The notes under the pieces: generated by a model
What the model was told of the DNA's origin: nothing
The model's database searches: none
The model's input: only the letters and a program-made list of their open reading frames with translations
Assembly: GCA_002719955.1 (NCBI GenBank)
Contig: PBFW01000013.1
Span: 1 to 64,000, forward strand
DNA: 64,000 bases
Direction of reading: 5' to 3'
Origin: Deltaproteobacteria bacterium
GTDB taxonomy: Bacteria > Myxococcota_A > UBA9160 > UBA4427
In this document: one piece after another, positions 9,114-17,843 of the stretch
How the letters are laid out: every line of letters starts with the position of its first letter
Numbering within the stretch: position 1 is the first letter of the stretch
Position numbers and translations under genes: made by a program

Positions 9114-9178
9114 TCGGCGATGATCTCAGGTCGAGATGTATCCGTCCAGCGGGTCGGGCGCTCGTCTCTGCGCCGCCC

Positions 9179-10018
9179 TCAATCGAAGATGAGGTCGGCA
9201 TATCGCCGAAGACCCTCGACCGCCTCGCGCGAGCGCGTCCAGGGACGCCCGAAGAGCCGGGTGACGCCGGCCTCTTGCCATCGTTTGACGTCGTCTCGGC
9301 TCGTCACCTCACCACCGACGATGATCTCGAAGGGACGATCCGCGGTCCCGTACTCTTCTCGGTAGCGTTCGAGACGAGCGATCGGTTCACGGACGGATTC
9401 GAGATTGTGGTGCAGTCCCAGCCAGCCATCCCCCACGCGCGCCGCACGCCGCAAGGCCGCATCCGACTCGCCCCCGACGTGAATCGGCGGGTGCGGCTTC
9501 TGGATCGGCTTGGGCTCGAATTTCACCGACTCGAACGCGAAGAACTCGCCTCGAAACTCGATCGTCTCCTGCGTCCAGAGTCGCTTGCAGACCTCGATCG
9601 CCTCATCGAGGCGCTTGCCGCGCGTGCGCGGATCCAACCCGGTCACCGTCCATTCGTTTCGCAGCCAACCCGCACCGACCCCGATTTCCGCGCGCCCCTG
9701 CGAAAGCAGATCCAGGGTCTGGATCGCGCGCGCCGCGACGAAGGGATGCCGCAATCCGAGCAGATAGACATTCGTGCCCAGACGGATCGAGTTCGTCTTG
9801 GCCGCGAGATAGCAGAGCATCCCGAAAGAATCGTAGAGCGGCGTCTCGGGCGGCACGGGCGGGTGGTCGGCCCCGGGAAAGGGCGAACCGGCCATGTCGA
9901 TGGGAAAGATCAGATGCTCGGGAAACCAGAGGGACTCGAAGCCGAGACGATCGGCTTCGATCGCGACCGACTCGAATGCCGAGGGATGGAGCATGCCCAG
10001 CGTGATCGCGATCTTCAT
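9179..10018 (-). CDS. LLM class oxidoreductase (TIGR03619-like)
   Basis: This 279-residue member of the luciferase-like superfamily starts MKIAITLGMLHPSAF and has the signature LWFPEHLIFP, the LGTNVYLLGLRHPF strand and EIGVGAGWLRNEW, typical of the F420-associated subgroup with an aspartate- or asparagine-rich cofactor loop. It is predicted to be cytoplasmic, with no signal or membrane segment. It is clearly different in sequence from the neighbour at 8193 and closer in layout to the LLM gene at 32326. Substrate is unknown. The upstream 224 bp to the next gene contains no convincing reading frame and could hold its promoter. Confidence 0.85.
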   Translation of the reverse strand: MKIAITLGMLHPSAFESVAIEADRLGFESLWFPEHLIFPIDMAGSPFPGADHPPVPPETPLYDSFGMLCYLAAKTNSIRLGTNVYLLGLRHPFVAARAIQTLDLLSQGRAEIGVGAGWLRNEWTVTGLDPRTRGKRLDEAIEVCKRLWTQETIEFRGEFFAFESVKFEPKPIQKPHPPIHVGGESDAALRRAARVGDGWLGLHHNLESVREPIARLERYREEYGTADRPFEIIVGGEVTSRDDVKRWQEAGVTRLFGRPWTRSREAVEGLRRYADLIFD

Positions 10019-10242
10019 CCCGGGCGCACCGCGCTGGGATGATCTTCTCCCCGGGAAGGCAGGTCCCTTCTACCCGGGCCCCGCCCTCCGCTGCGGGCGC
10101 CTCGACGGACGACGTAATTCATCGATGATTCCTCCTGCGCGATCACCGCGCTGACTGGATTTCGGAATTCCCTCGAACGACCCGGGATCGCCCCCTGCCA
10201 GAACGTACCGAAGACGAATCCGCGTCTCGGAGGGCCCCGGGA

Positions 10243-11034
10243 TCAGGATGTCTGAACGCTCCAACCTCCGTCGACGACCAGAATCTGGCCGGTCACGAAC
10301 GCGCTGGCCTCACTGGCGAGGTAGACGACAGCCCCCTTCGCATCGTCCTCGTTCCCGACCCGCCCGACGGGCATGCGAGCGAGAAAAGCCCGGCGGCGCT
10401 CCGGGTCACTCTTGATGAATTCGAACATCGACGTATCGAAGGCGCCGGGCGCGATCGCGTTCACGCGGATGCCGTCGGGCGCGAGTTTGATCGCCATGTC
10501 GCGGGTCAGGGTATGCAGCGCCCCCTTGCTCGCGTTATACGCGATCGAGGGTTCGAGGGCGTCCGAAACCCCGCGCAGCGCCGCCATCGAACTGATGTGG
10601 ATGATATTGCCGCCACCCGCCTCGACCATATGGCCCGCGACGCGCTGCGTGAGAAAGAAGAGGCCGCGCAGATTGAGATCGAAGACGCGGTCCCAGGCCT
10701 TCGGCGTATGTTCGAGCATCGGCGCGCCCCAAGCGAAGGCGGCGTTGTTCACCAGAATATCGATTCGCGATGCGCTCCCGAGCGCTTCCTCGACGAGGCG
10801 CTCGATCTCGTCGAGCTTCGAAACATCGGCGGCGATCGCCCAGGCTCGCCTGCCCATCGCTTCGATCGCCTTCGCCACCTCTTCACAGGCATCGAGCTTG
10901 CGTGACGCGATGACGACATCCGCACCGGCCTCGGCGAGACCGAGCGCCATGCTCTTGCCTATGCCGCGCCCACCGCCGGTCACGAGCGCGGTCTTCCCGG
11001 TCAGGTCGAAGAGTTGCGGGGTCTGCACGGCCAT
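10243..11034 (-). CDS. SDR family oxidoreductase (FabG-like)
   Basis: This classical 263-residue SDR has TGGGRGIG at 19-26, NNAA at about 96, a Ser in HISSMAAL, and the catalytic Tyr166/Lys170 pair in YNASK. The C-terminal FVTGQILVVDGG motif is intact. The gluconate 5-dehydrogenase/FabG-like group is the best fit, so it probably oxidises or reduces a hydroxyl on a ring or acyl-CoA substrate with NAD(P). The ATG at 11034 has AGAGG very close upstream. It lies 60 bp after the ligase gene at 11095, on the same strand, so it may be the last gene of a 14519-to-10243 transcript. Confidence 0.87.
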   Translation of the reverse strand: MAVQTPQLFDLTGKTALVTGGGRGIGKSMALGLAEAGADVVIASRKLDACEEVAKAIEAMGRRAWAIAADVSKLDEIERLVEEALGSASRIDILVNNAAFAWGAPMLEHTPKAWDRVFDLNLRGLFFLTQRVAGHMVEAGGGNIIHISSMAALRGVSDALEPSIAYNASKGALHTLTRDMAIKLAPDGIRVNAIAPGAFDTSMFEFIKSDPERRRAFLARMPVGRVGNEDDAKGAVVYLASEASAFVTGQILVVDGGWSVQTS

Positions 11035-11094
11035 TTCCTCTTTCGTCGTTCTCTACAGATCTGAAGGCGCGGCCAGAAGGCAGCGTCGACGGGG

Positions 11095-12807
11095 CTAATT
11101 CCGGGGCTCATGACCGAAGCGATGTCCCGCGATCTCGGTCCCAGCCGCGGCCAGGCGTTCGAGCGCCAGGCCGCGCATCGCGTCGGTGCGCAGTTTCTGC
11201 GTGCCCGTCGTGGGCGCGTCGGCTTCCTCGATCACGAGGATCTGACGTGGAACCTTGTAGGTGGCGAGCCGCTCCCGCAGCTTCGTCCGAAGTGCACCTT
11301 CGTCGATCGCGTTGCCTTCCGTCGGCACCACGCAGAGCACAAGGGCTTCGCCGAGCGTCGGGTGCGGCACACCGACCGCGACTGCGGCCTTGATGGCGGG
11401 CAGATTGGACGCCGCCTTCTCGACCTCGAGCGGCGAAACGTTGGCACCGCCCGTCTTGATCATCCCGGACAGTCGACCCTTCCAATGCAGCAACCCCGCA
11501 CGGTCCATATAGCCACCATCGCCGGTATGGAAGAAACCATCGCGATCGAGCACGTTCTCGAGGGGCACTTTCCAGTAGCGCTGCATCAGCGTCACGCCGC
11601 GCACGATGATCTCCCCACGCTGCTCCACCGCACAGGCCTCACCGCTCTCGGGGTCGACGATGCGGATCTCCATTCCCGGCAGCGGTGGCCCCGAATTTCG
11701 CGTGCGCTCTTCGGCGGTCGCCCAGGAGGGGAGCGCCGAAGCCAGAGTGAAGGTCTCCGTCATTCCGTAGGAGGCATAGATCCCCCAGACGTCTTCCTTG
11801 AGTCCGGCCAGGGGGGCCAGAGCGGAATCGAACTCGACGCGATGCAGGGGAGAAAAATCTCTTCCCGCGGCGCTGGCATGTTCTGCCATCGCCTTTTCCT
11901 GGTGGGGCCAGGCGTGAACCGTGGTGGCGCGTTCCGTCTCGATGCAATCGAGCGCTGCCTCGGGATCGAATGTCTCCTGCAGCAGGAGCTTCGCACCCGC
12001 GGCCAGGGTGGCCCCCAGCGACATCGAAATGCCCGCCGTCCAAAAGAAGGGTTGGGCCGTAAACACGACGTCTTCCGGAACCAGCCCGAGGAATTCACCC
12101 ATCCGCCAGCTCTGGATCACCGCCGCCTTATGCGAATGCAGGACGCCCTTCGGACGATCCGTCGTACCCGACGTGTAGATCATCAGGCCGCTGTCGTCGG
12201 GGCCCACGGCGTCGGAGATCTCCTGTACGCGTGGATCCGGAAGCTGTGCGCCCCGCTCGAGAAAGGCCTGCCGGGGCTCGAACGCGCTCGGCGCTTCCCC
12301 CGCTTCGAGACATGCGATGCCCCTCAGATCCGGTAGGCCCTTGAGTTCGAGCGCGTGGACGGGGGCGGTTTCGAGTTCACGGTGGCTCCCGAGGAGTTCC
12401 GCGACGAAATCTCGACCGACCAGGTGGCGCTGCATCAGCAGGAAAGATGCGTCCGCATGCCTCAGGATGAAGTCTCGCTCCTCGGGGGTCGCGAAGGTGC
12501 TGACCGGGACCACGATCGCACCCGCCTGGGCGGCGCCGAAGGCCGCCGCAGCCCACTCGGGGCGGTTCGAGATGAGTATCGCGACGCGCTCGCCGGGCTC
12601 GACGCCCAGCTCTACGAGCGACGCCGCCCATCGACGCGCATTCGTCGCGAGCTCCGCATAACGCGTATCCGTGTTCCCGAATCGCAGGGCGATCCGAGAA
12701 GCATGTCGCGTGCTGACGTCCTCGAGAAAATGCGGCAGCGTGAGCCGCTCGGGCGCATCCGGAGCGAGCGACAGCGCAAGATCGACGGTGTGAGATGCAT
12801 TCGCCAC
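11095..12807 (-). CDS. AMP-binding acyl-CoA ligase
   Basis: This 570-residue ANL-superfamily ligase has the ATP P-loop YTSGTTDRPKG at 211-221, the YASYGMTETF motif, a GDGGYMDRAG hinge region and the C-terminal catalytic Lys in TGTQKL. It activates a carboxylic acid as acyl-AMP and then acyl-CoA. The AQPFFWTAGIS stretch is shared with the ligases at 33314 and 54692, marking three paralogues inside this window. I place the start at GTG 12807, since VANASHTVDLAL fits the paralogues; no better in-frame ATG is seen. It follows the ligase gene at 12888 on the same strand by 80 bp. The substrate is not identifiable. Confidence 0.88.
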   Translation of the reverse strand: MANASHTVDLALSLAPDAPERLTLPHFLEDVSTRHASRIALRFGNTDTRYAELATNARRWAASLVELGVEPGERVAILISNRPEWAAAAFGAAQAGAIVVPVSTFATPEERDFILRHADASFLLMQRHLVGRDFVAELLGSHRELETAPVHALELKGLPDLRGIACLEAGEAPSAFEPRQAFLERGAQLPDPRVQEISDAVGPDDSGLMIYTSGTTDRPKGVLHSHKAAVIQSWRMGEFLGLVPEDVVFTAQPFFWTAGISMSLGATLAAGAKLLLQETFDPEAALDCIETERATTVHAWPHQEKAMAEHASAAGRDFSPLHRVEFDSALAPLAGLKEDVWGIYASYGMTETFTLASALPSWATAEERTRNSGPPLPGMEIRIVDPESGEACAVEQRGEIIVRGVTLMQRYWKVPLENVLDRDGFFHTGDGGYMDRAGLLHWKGRLSGMIKTGGANVSPLEVEKAASNLPAIKAAVAVGVPHPTLGEALVLCVVPTEGNAIDEGALRTKLRERLATYKVPRQILVIEEADAPTTGTQKLRTDAMRGLALERLAAAGTEIAGHRFGHEPRN

Positions 12808-12887
12808 CCGATCAACCTCGATTCAGGAGACGGGCATCGTTTTCCCGGCTCGCCGTGATCTCTTCGCGCATCGATCTTCCTTCGCCG

Positions 12888-14519
12888 TTAGCTCTCTGCC
12901 CGGCTCTCGATCATCGCGATCAAGGCGCGCTTGTCGATCTTGCCGCTGTCCGTAAAGGGCAGCTCTTCGTGAGAATAGAAATGGAAGGCGCGCGGAACCT
13001 TATACGCCGATAGCTCTGATTTCACTCTCGCTCGAAGCTCTTCGGCGGTCACCTGCTCGCCCGTCTGCAGGACGATGGCTGCCGTGACGAGCTGGCCCCG
13101 ATCAGCGTCGGCCAGGCCGACCACATAGGCCTCACGAACCGCCGAAATCGCCTCGAGGGTCGCCTCGACTTCTCGGGGTGTCACGTTGGCGCCACCGGTC
13201 TTGATCAGATCCCCGAGCCTCGACTGAAAGAAGAGGACACCATCCGCGTCGAAATAACCGCCATCACCGGTGTGATAGAAACCCTCGGCATCGAATACCT
13301 CTTCTCGCTCCATCTTGTACAAGCCCTGCATCAAGCTGTAACCGCGCACACAGATCTCGCCAAATTCGCCGGCCGGCAATTCTTCCCCAGTCTTCGGATC
13401 GACGACCTTGTGTTCGACACCGGGGACCGAATGACCGAAGGAGCCACGCAGCTCCTCGGGCAGATCGAAGTCCATTCGATCCATCGTATGAGGTCCGCAG
13501 GTCTCGGTCATCCCGAGCGAGTTCGAGCGCAGCTCCGGATCCCTCGGCCGAAGATCGTCGGGGAGCACCTCGTAAAGATTGCCGGCACGAACGGTCGAGA
13601 GATCGCGCTCGCCGAAGCTCGGATGTTCGACCATCGCCTTCGCGTAATGAGGCCAACCCGCGACCAGCGTCGCGCGCTCTCGTTCGAGGAACTCGAGCGT
13701 TGCCCCGGGCTCGAAGGAATCTTCGGTCAAGACACAAGCACCGGCATGCATGGCCGCGAGCAGCGAGAAGACCAGCCCACCGACCCAGAAGAAAGGCATC
13801 GGTGAATAGAGACGGTCGCTAGCGTCGAGGTCGCGAAATTGATTCAGGTTATGTGAGTGTCGGATGATCGCCCCATGGCTATGCACGGCACCCTTGGGGT
13901 CCCCCATGCTCCCCGAGCTGTAGATCATCACCAGGGCATCGGAGGGCGAAACGGAATCCTCGACGCTTCGCAGGAAGGCATCATCGAGTTCGGGGACAGC
14001 CCTCCCGGCGGCCCGCAGCTCGTCCGGCCCGCTCTGACACCACTCGCGATCCGATTCGCCCCAGGCGATCACCTGCCGGAGGTAGGGGTGGCTCGGCAGC
14101 CGGAGCGTATCGCCCTTCTGTGCGGAGAGCCCCGGAATCGCCTCTTCGAGCATCGAGAGGTGGTCGTTGTTCAGGAATCTCGAAAAAGTCAGTAGGCAAC
14201 ATGAGTCGCTGTGTCGCAGAGCCCAACCGACCTCGCGCGGCCGATAGAAGGTGTTCAGCGGGATCACCCGCGCGCCGATCCTGGCGGCCGCTGCCCAGGC
14301 GATCAGCCAGTCGGGCCCATTCGGCATCCAGAGCGCAATGCGAGTGTCCTTGCCGACACCTCGGGCGAGCAGCCCCTTCGCGAGGTCCGCCGATTCTCGT
14401 TCCACGTCGGCATAGCTGAGCCGGAGATCGCTGTGCACGATCAGCGTCGCATCCGCGTGCCGAGCCACGACGCTGCGGAGCAGTTCCGGCACCGTCGGAC
14501 TGAATTCCGGAAATGCCAT
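12888..14519 (-). CDS. AMP-binding acyl-CoA ligase
   Basis: The protein has 543 residues. The P-loop is YSSGSMGDPKG at about 200-210, a slightly degenerate form (Ser-Met in place of the usual Thr-Thr) that keeps the Gly-Asp-Pro-Lys-Gly end. The SLGMTETCGPH motif and the C-terminal Lys of TDSGKIDKRAL are present, so both half-reactions look possible. The ATG at 14519 follows AGGGGA, and the conserved N-terminus begins there. It is the first gene of a minus-strand unit (ligase, ligase, SDR) divergent from the dehydrogenase operon at 14782. It is less similar to the three-paralogue group than its neighbour at 11095. Confidence 0.87.
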   Translation of the reverse strand: MAFPEFSPTVPELLRSVVARHADATLIVHSDLRLSYADVERESADLAKGLLARGVGKDTRIALWMPNGPDWLIAWAAAARIGARVIPLNTFYRPREVGWALRHSDSCCLLTFSRFLNNDHLSMLEEAIPGLSAQKGDTLRLPSHPYLRQVIAWGESDREWCQSGPDELRAAGRAVPELDDAFLRSVEDSVSPSDALVMIYSSGSMGDPKGAVHSHGAIIRHSHNLNQFRDLDASDRLYSPMPFFWVGGLVFSLLAAMHAGACVLTEDSFEPGATLEFLERERATLVAGWPHYAKAMVEHPSFGERDLSTVRAGNLYEVLPDDLRPRDPELRSNSLGMTETCGPHTMDRMDFDLPEELRGSFGHSVPGVEHKVVDPKTGEELPAGEFGEICVRGYSLMQGLYKMEREEVFDAEGFYHTGDGGYFDADGVLFFQSRLGDLIKTGGANVTPREVEATLEAISAVREAYVVGLADADRGQLVTAAIVLQTGEQVTAEELRARVKSELSAYKVPRAFHFYSHEELPFTDSGKIDKRALIAMIESRAES

Positions 14520-14655
14520 CTCGGTTCCCCTACTTCTCGTCAAGCTCTGCCCTCGTGTAGCAACGCGGCGCGACCCAGAAGATGAACACAATCTGAAAGA
14601 AAGTCGCTCTCCGAAAACGCTCGTGACGGATCGGAAAACCGACCCCTCCGCTCGC

Positions 14656-14683
14656 TTGCCACCGCCCTCAAGACTGATATAGC
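14656..14683 (+). promoter_or_regulatory. Candidate sigma-70-type promoter for the 14782 operon
   Basis: TTGCCA (14656-14661) matches the -35 consensus at five of six bases. After 16 bp, TATAGC (14678-14683) matches the -10 at four of six. It would start a transcript near 14690, about 90 nt before the dehydrogenase ATG at 14782. The call rests on visual matching only. Confidence 0.35.
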
Positions 14684-14690
14684 CTCAATT

Positions 14691-14711
14691 CCGAGAGCCC
14701 GTCAATCTCGG
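14691..14711. promoter_or_regulatory. Inverted repeat near predicted transcription start
   Basis: CCGAGA (14691-14696) and TCTCGG (14706-14711) are perfect inverted arms around a 9-bp centre, just downstream of the candidate -10 at 14678-14683. It could be a regulator site or a 5' leader hairpin for the dehydrogenase operon. The arms are short, so chance is possible. Confidence 0.3.
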
Positions 14712-14781
14712 CGGTTCATCCTCCGACGGCACCGCACAAGTCGCGATCCGACCCAGAAAGAAGTGGAAACGAGGCAGGATA

Positions 14782-15927
14782 ATGGAGTTCGATTGGTCCG
14801 AGGACGACTTGCAGCATCGCGCCGAGTTCCAGGCCTTCCTGCGCGAGTTCCTGCCCGCCGATTGGGAGGAACTCTCGGAAGGCGGGCCCGGCAGCGATGT
14901 CCAGGCAAAATTCTCCCGCCAATTCTGTCACGAGCTAGCCGAACGAGGCTGGTTGACGCAGCACTGGCCGAGCGAATACGGCGGCCACGATGCGCCGCCC
15001 TGGCGCCATTCGATCATCGGAGAGGAATGCTGGGCGATCGGCGAGCCGCGCGGTCCCCAATACATGAACGTGAACTGGATCGGCCCGGCCGTCATGCGCT
15101 TCGGATCCGATCAGCAGAAACACGATCATCTTCCTCCGATTTCAAGAGGGGAGGTGTTGTGGTGCCAGGGATTCTCGGAGCCCGAGGCCGGTTCCGATCT
15201 CGTCGCGCTGCGCACCTCCGCGCTGCGCGACGGTGATGACTATGTGATCAACGGAAGCAAGATCTGGACTTCGTATGTGAATCATGCGGATTTCATCATC
15301 CTGTTGGTTCGGACCGATCCGAAATCCACCAAGCATCGCGGAATCTCGGTCCTCCTGGTCCCCATGGACACACCCGGTATCGAGGTTCGCGAGATCCCCT
15401 CGGTCGTCGGCGAACGCTATTTCCACGAGGTCTTCTTCACCGACGTACGCGTCCCGACCAGCGTTTGTCTGGGCCCCGAGCACGAGGGCTGGGGTGTCGT
15501 GACCTATGCGCTGCAATACGAGCGGGTCGGCGCAGCGCGCTACGCGCGGGCGGCGCTGAGCCTCGACCGATTGGCCGAGCTCGCCCGTGAGCGCGGCCTG
15601 CTCGAGGATCCCCTGGTTGTCGACCGATTGGCCGAAGCCCGTACTCTGTGTGAGGCCGCGCGCATGTTGACCTATCGCGTCATCGACCAGCGCGCGCACG
15701 ACCTTCCACCAACGACCGACACCCAGATCGCGCGAGTCGCAAATACCAGTGCCGACTATCGCGTTGGCGAACTCGCTGTCGAGATCCTGGGACCCGAGGC
15801 GCTCGAATACGGCTCCTTCGCGGACGCCAATTTTCGATTGGCCATGACGGCGGGTGTCGCTGTGGGGGCCACCGAGGTCCAACTCAACATGATCGCGGCT
15901 CGCCATCTCGAACTGCCGCGCGAATAG
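14782..15927 (+). CDS. Acyl-CoA dehydrogenase
   Basis: This 381-residue acyl-CoA dehydrogenase has full N-terminal, beta-barrel and C-terminal domains. The FAD/substrate segment WCQGFSEPEAGSDL (about 130-145) and IWTSYVNHADF are clear. The C-terminus, which usually carries the base Glu in actinobacterial FadE26- or FadE28-type subunits, reads ILGPEALEYGSF. It is followed after 21 bp by two shorter dehydrogenase-like genes, so it may be the FAD-binding half of an alpha2beta2 heterotetramer as in mycobacterial cholesterol side-chain enzymes. The ATG at 14782 has GAGG with 7-nt spacing. It leads a six-gene operon ending in a ligase. Confidence 0.88.
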   Translation: MEFDWSEDDLQHRAEFQAFLREFLPADWEELSEGGPGSDVQAKFSRQFCHELAERGWLTQHWPSEYGGHDAPPWRHSIIGEECWAIGEPRGPQYMNVNWIGPAVMRFGSDQQKHDHLPPISRGEVLWCQGFSEPEAGSDLVALRTSALRDGDDYVINGSKIWTSYVNHADFIILLVRTDPKSTKHRGISVLLVPMDTPGIEVREIPSVVGERYFHEVFFTDVRVPTSVCLGPEHEGWGVVTYALQYERVGAARYARAALSLDRLAELARERGLLEDPLVVDRLAEARTLCEAARMLTYRVIDQRAHDLPPTTDTQIARVANTSADYRVGELAVEILGPEALEYGSFADANFRLAMTAGVAVGATEVQLNMIAARHLELPRE

Positions 15928-15948
15928 AGCGGAACGGGGAAAATCGCC

Positions 15949-16884
15949 TTGAATTTCGAACTCGATGACGACCAGCGTGAAATCCTCGGCGCTGTGGCTT
16001 CGCTGCTCGAACGCCACGCGGGACCCACACGTGCGGCTGCGCTGGCCCAGAAGATCGAATACGACCACGCGCTCGACGCGGCCCTGGGAGAGGCCGGATT
16101 CGACGAAGCGATGGATCCCGAAAGCCTCGATGGCGCCCTCATCACGACGTTGATCATCGAAGCCATCGCAGGAGCAGCCGGTGTCACGAGCTTCGCAGCC
16201 CACGCGCTGGTCGCACGCGCCGCCTCGGGACGCGCCCTGCCCGGCCCGGTCGCGCTCGGCTCCGGCGACGCCGGGACGCCCATCCGTTTCGGTGCGCACG
16301 CGCGAACCCTTCTCTGGCTCGACGGCGACGAAGCCCGGCTCACCACGCTCGAGGCGGGTGACGCGGAAGCCGTTGCATCGAATTTCGGTTATCCCCTGGG
16401 CCGCGTCGACCGGAACGTGATCGAACGCAGCGAATCGCTGGGCCCCCAGAGCGGCGAGCGACTTCGGAGCTGGTGGCGCATCGCCATCGCGGCCGAAGCC
16501 GTGGGGACGATGTCGGCCGCGCTCGATCAAACCGCCGCCTATCTGAAGGATCGCAAACAATTCGGCCGCGCGATCGCCTCCTTTCAGGCCGTGCAACATC
16601 GACTCGCTGAGTGCGCGGTGCGCGTCGAGGGCAGCCGGCTCCTCGTCTACGAAGCGGCCTATCAACAGGCACCCGAAGAAGCCTCCGCATGCGCGGCGGC
16701 CCACGCGCTCGAAAGTTCGCGCCTGCTCTTCCGCGAAACCCACCAGCTCTCGGGCGCGATCGGCTTCACCCGGGAGCACCCCCTGCACGCATGGTCGATG
16801 CGATTGCAGGCCCTCGGGACGGAGCTTTCCGGCGCCACCGGCCATCGCCGCGCGCTCGCAGCCGCACGCTGGGGCGTCGCGTGA
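15949..16884 (+). CDS. Short acyl-CoA dehydrogenase-like subunit
   Basis: The 311-residue protein is about 70-90 residues shorter than a normal acyl-CoA dehydrogenase. The C-terminal helical domain is evident (DRKQFGRAIASFQAVQHRLAE), but the middle beta-barrel region is reduced, with no WCQGFSEPxxGSD-type segment. In heterotetrameric FadE pairs one subunit supplies the FAD site and the other the catalytic residue, and short partners of this kind are known. The start is a TTG at 15949, with GGAACGGGG upstream; the conserved LDDDQREIL follows at once. It ends in GTGA overlap with the next gene. Most likely a partner of the product of 14782 or 16881. Confidence 0.78.
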   Translation: MNFELDDDQREILGAVASLLERHAGPTRAAALAQKIEYDHALDAALGEAGFDEAMDPESLDGALITTLIIEAIAGAAGVTSFAAHALVARAASGRALPGPVALGSGDAGTPIRFGAHARTLLWLDGDEARLTTLEAGDAEAVASNFGYPLGRVDRNVIERSESLGPQSGERLRSWWRIAIAAEAVGTMSAALDQTAAYLKDRKQFGRAIASFQAVQHRLAECAVRVEGSRLLVYEAAYQQAPEEASACAAAHALESSRLLFRETHQLSGAIGFTREHPLHAWSMRLQALGTELSGATGHRRALAAARWGVA

Positions 16885-17843
16885 GCATCGACCTCGCCTT
16901 CGACGACGCACAGGAGGGCATCGCCACGGCGCTCTCGCAGTTCTGTGAGGAATCGTGCAATCCGGAGACGGTGAAGGCGCTCACCGGAAAATTCCCCGAG
17001 GCCCTTTGGCGCGATCTCGCGCAGCTCGGCATCCTGGCGGCGGGCAGCGAGGAGAGCGAAGGCGGTCCCTGCGAAATCGTAGCCGCGATGGAAACGCTGG
17101 GTTTCGCCGCCTTCCCGGGCCCCCTCGCAGCGACCTTCCTCGCGACCCAACTCGTCGATACCAAGGAGCGCGTCGAACTCGCCGAGGGACGGACGATCGT
17201 CGCCGTCGGCCGCCCGCCACTGCTCCCCTTTGCGAAGGAGGCATCGATTTTCCTCGAGATCGAAGGCGAGGAGATCTATCGCGTACGCCCGCTCTGCGAG
17301 GTCGAATGCGTCCAAGCGCTGGGCGGCGAAGCCTGGGGACGCGTCGAATGTGAACGCATCGAGCATTTCGAGGACTCGGCGAGCGCCCTCGCGCTCTATC
17401 GCATCGCGCTCTCCGCCTATCTCGTCGGAGTCGGGGACGGACTTCTGCGGGCGGCGGTCTCCCATGCGGCGACCCGAAAACAATTTGGCCAGCCGATCGG
17501 CCAGTTTCAGGCGGTGGCGCACCCACTCGCCGATGGCCACGTTCGGCTCGAAGCGGCGCGGCTCCTCACGCGCTCCGCCGCGAGTCGGCTCGAGGGCGAT
17601 CTCGACACTGCCTCCTCCGAAGCCCGGGCCGCCCACTACTCCGCGCGCAGAGCCGCCGTCGAAGTCGCACATAGCTGCCACCAGGTCTTCGGCGCGATCG
17701 GAATCACGCTAGAGGGGCCGGCCTTTCAGTTTTCGCGCAGGATCATGCAGCTCGCCGCCCTGGCACCGCCCCCCGAGGTCACCGCCGAAGGCCTCTTCAG
17801 GCAAACACGGCTGGCCGCCCAGACAAGGGAAGAACGCCCATGA
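16881..17843 (+). CDS. Short acyl-CoA dehydrogenase-like subunit
   Basis: The 320-residue protein is another reduced acyl-CoA dehydrogenase, with a recognisable C-terminal domain (TRKQFGQPIGQFQAVAHPLAD, HQVFGAIGITLEG) and a short, divergent central part. It starts at a GTG at 16881 overlapping the previous TGA by GTGA, and its own TGA overlaps the next ATG by ATGA, so it sits in a fully coupled chain. It shares architecture with the gene at 15949, probably from an old tandem duplication. A structural or regulatory partner role for the full-length enzymes at 14782 or 18709 is inferred. An enzyme acting alone seems unlikely. Confidence 0.77.
   Translation: MSIDLAFDDAQEGIATALSQFCEESCNPETVKALTGKFPEALWRDLAQLGILAAGSEESEGGPCEIVAAMETLGFAAFPGPLAATFLATQLVDTKERVELAEGRTIVAVGRPPLLPFAKEASIFLEIEGEEIYRVRPLCEVECVQALGGEAWGRVECERIEHFEDSASALALYRIALSAYLVGVGDGLLRAAVSHAATRKQFGQPIGQFQAVAHPLADGHVRLEAARLLTRSAASRLEGDLDTASSEARAAHYSARRAAVEVAHSCHQVFGAIGITLEGPAFQFSRRIMQLAALAPPPEVTAEGLFRQTRLAAQTREERP

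Noticed and set aside
10019..10242. Small gene between the LLM and SDR genes
   Set aside because: The short frames there are Arg/Pro-rich shadows without a ribosome site or conserved features.
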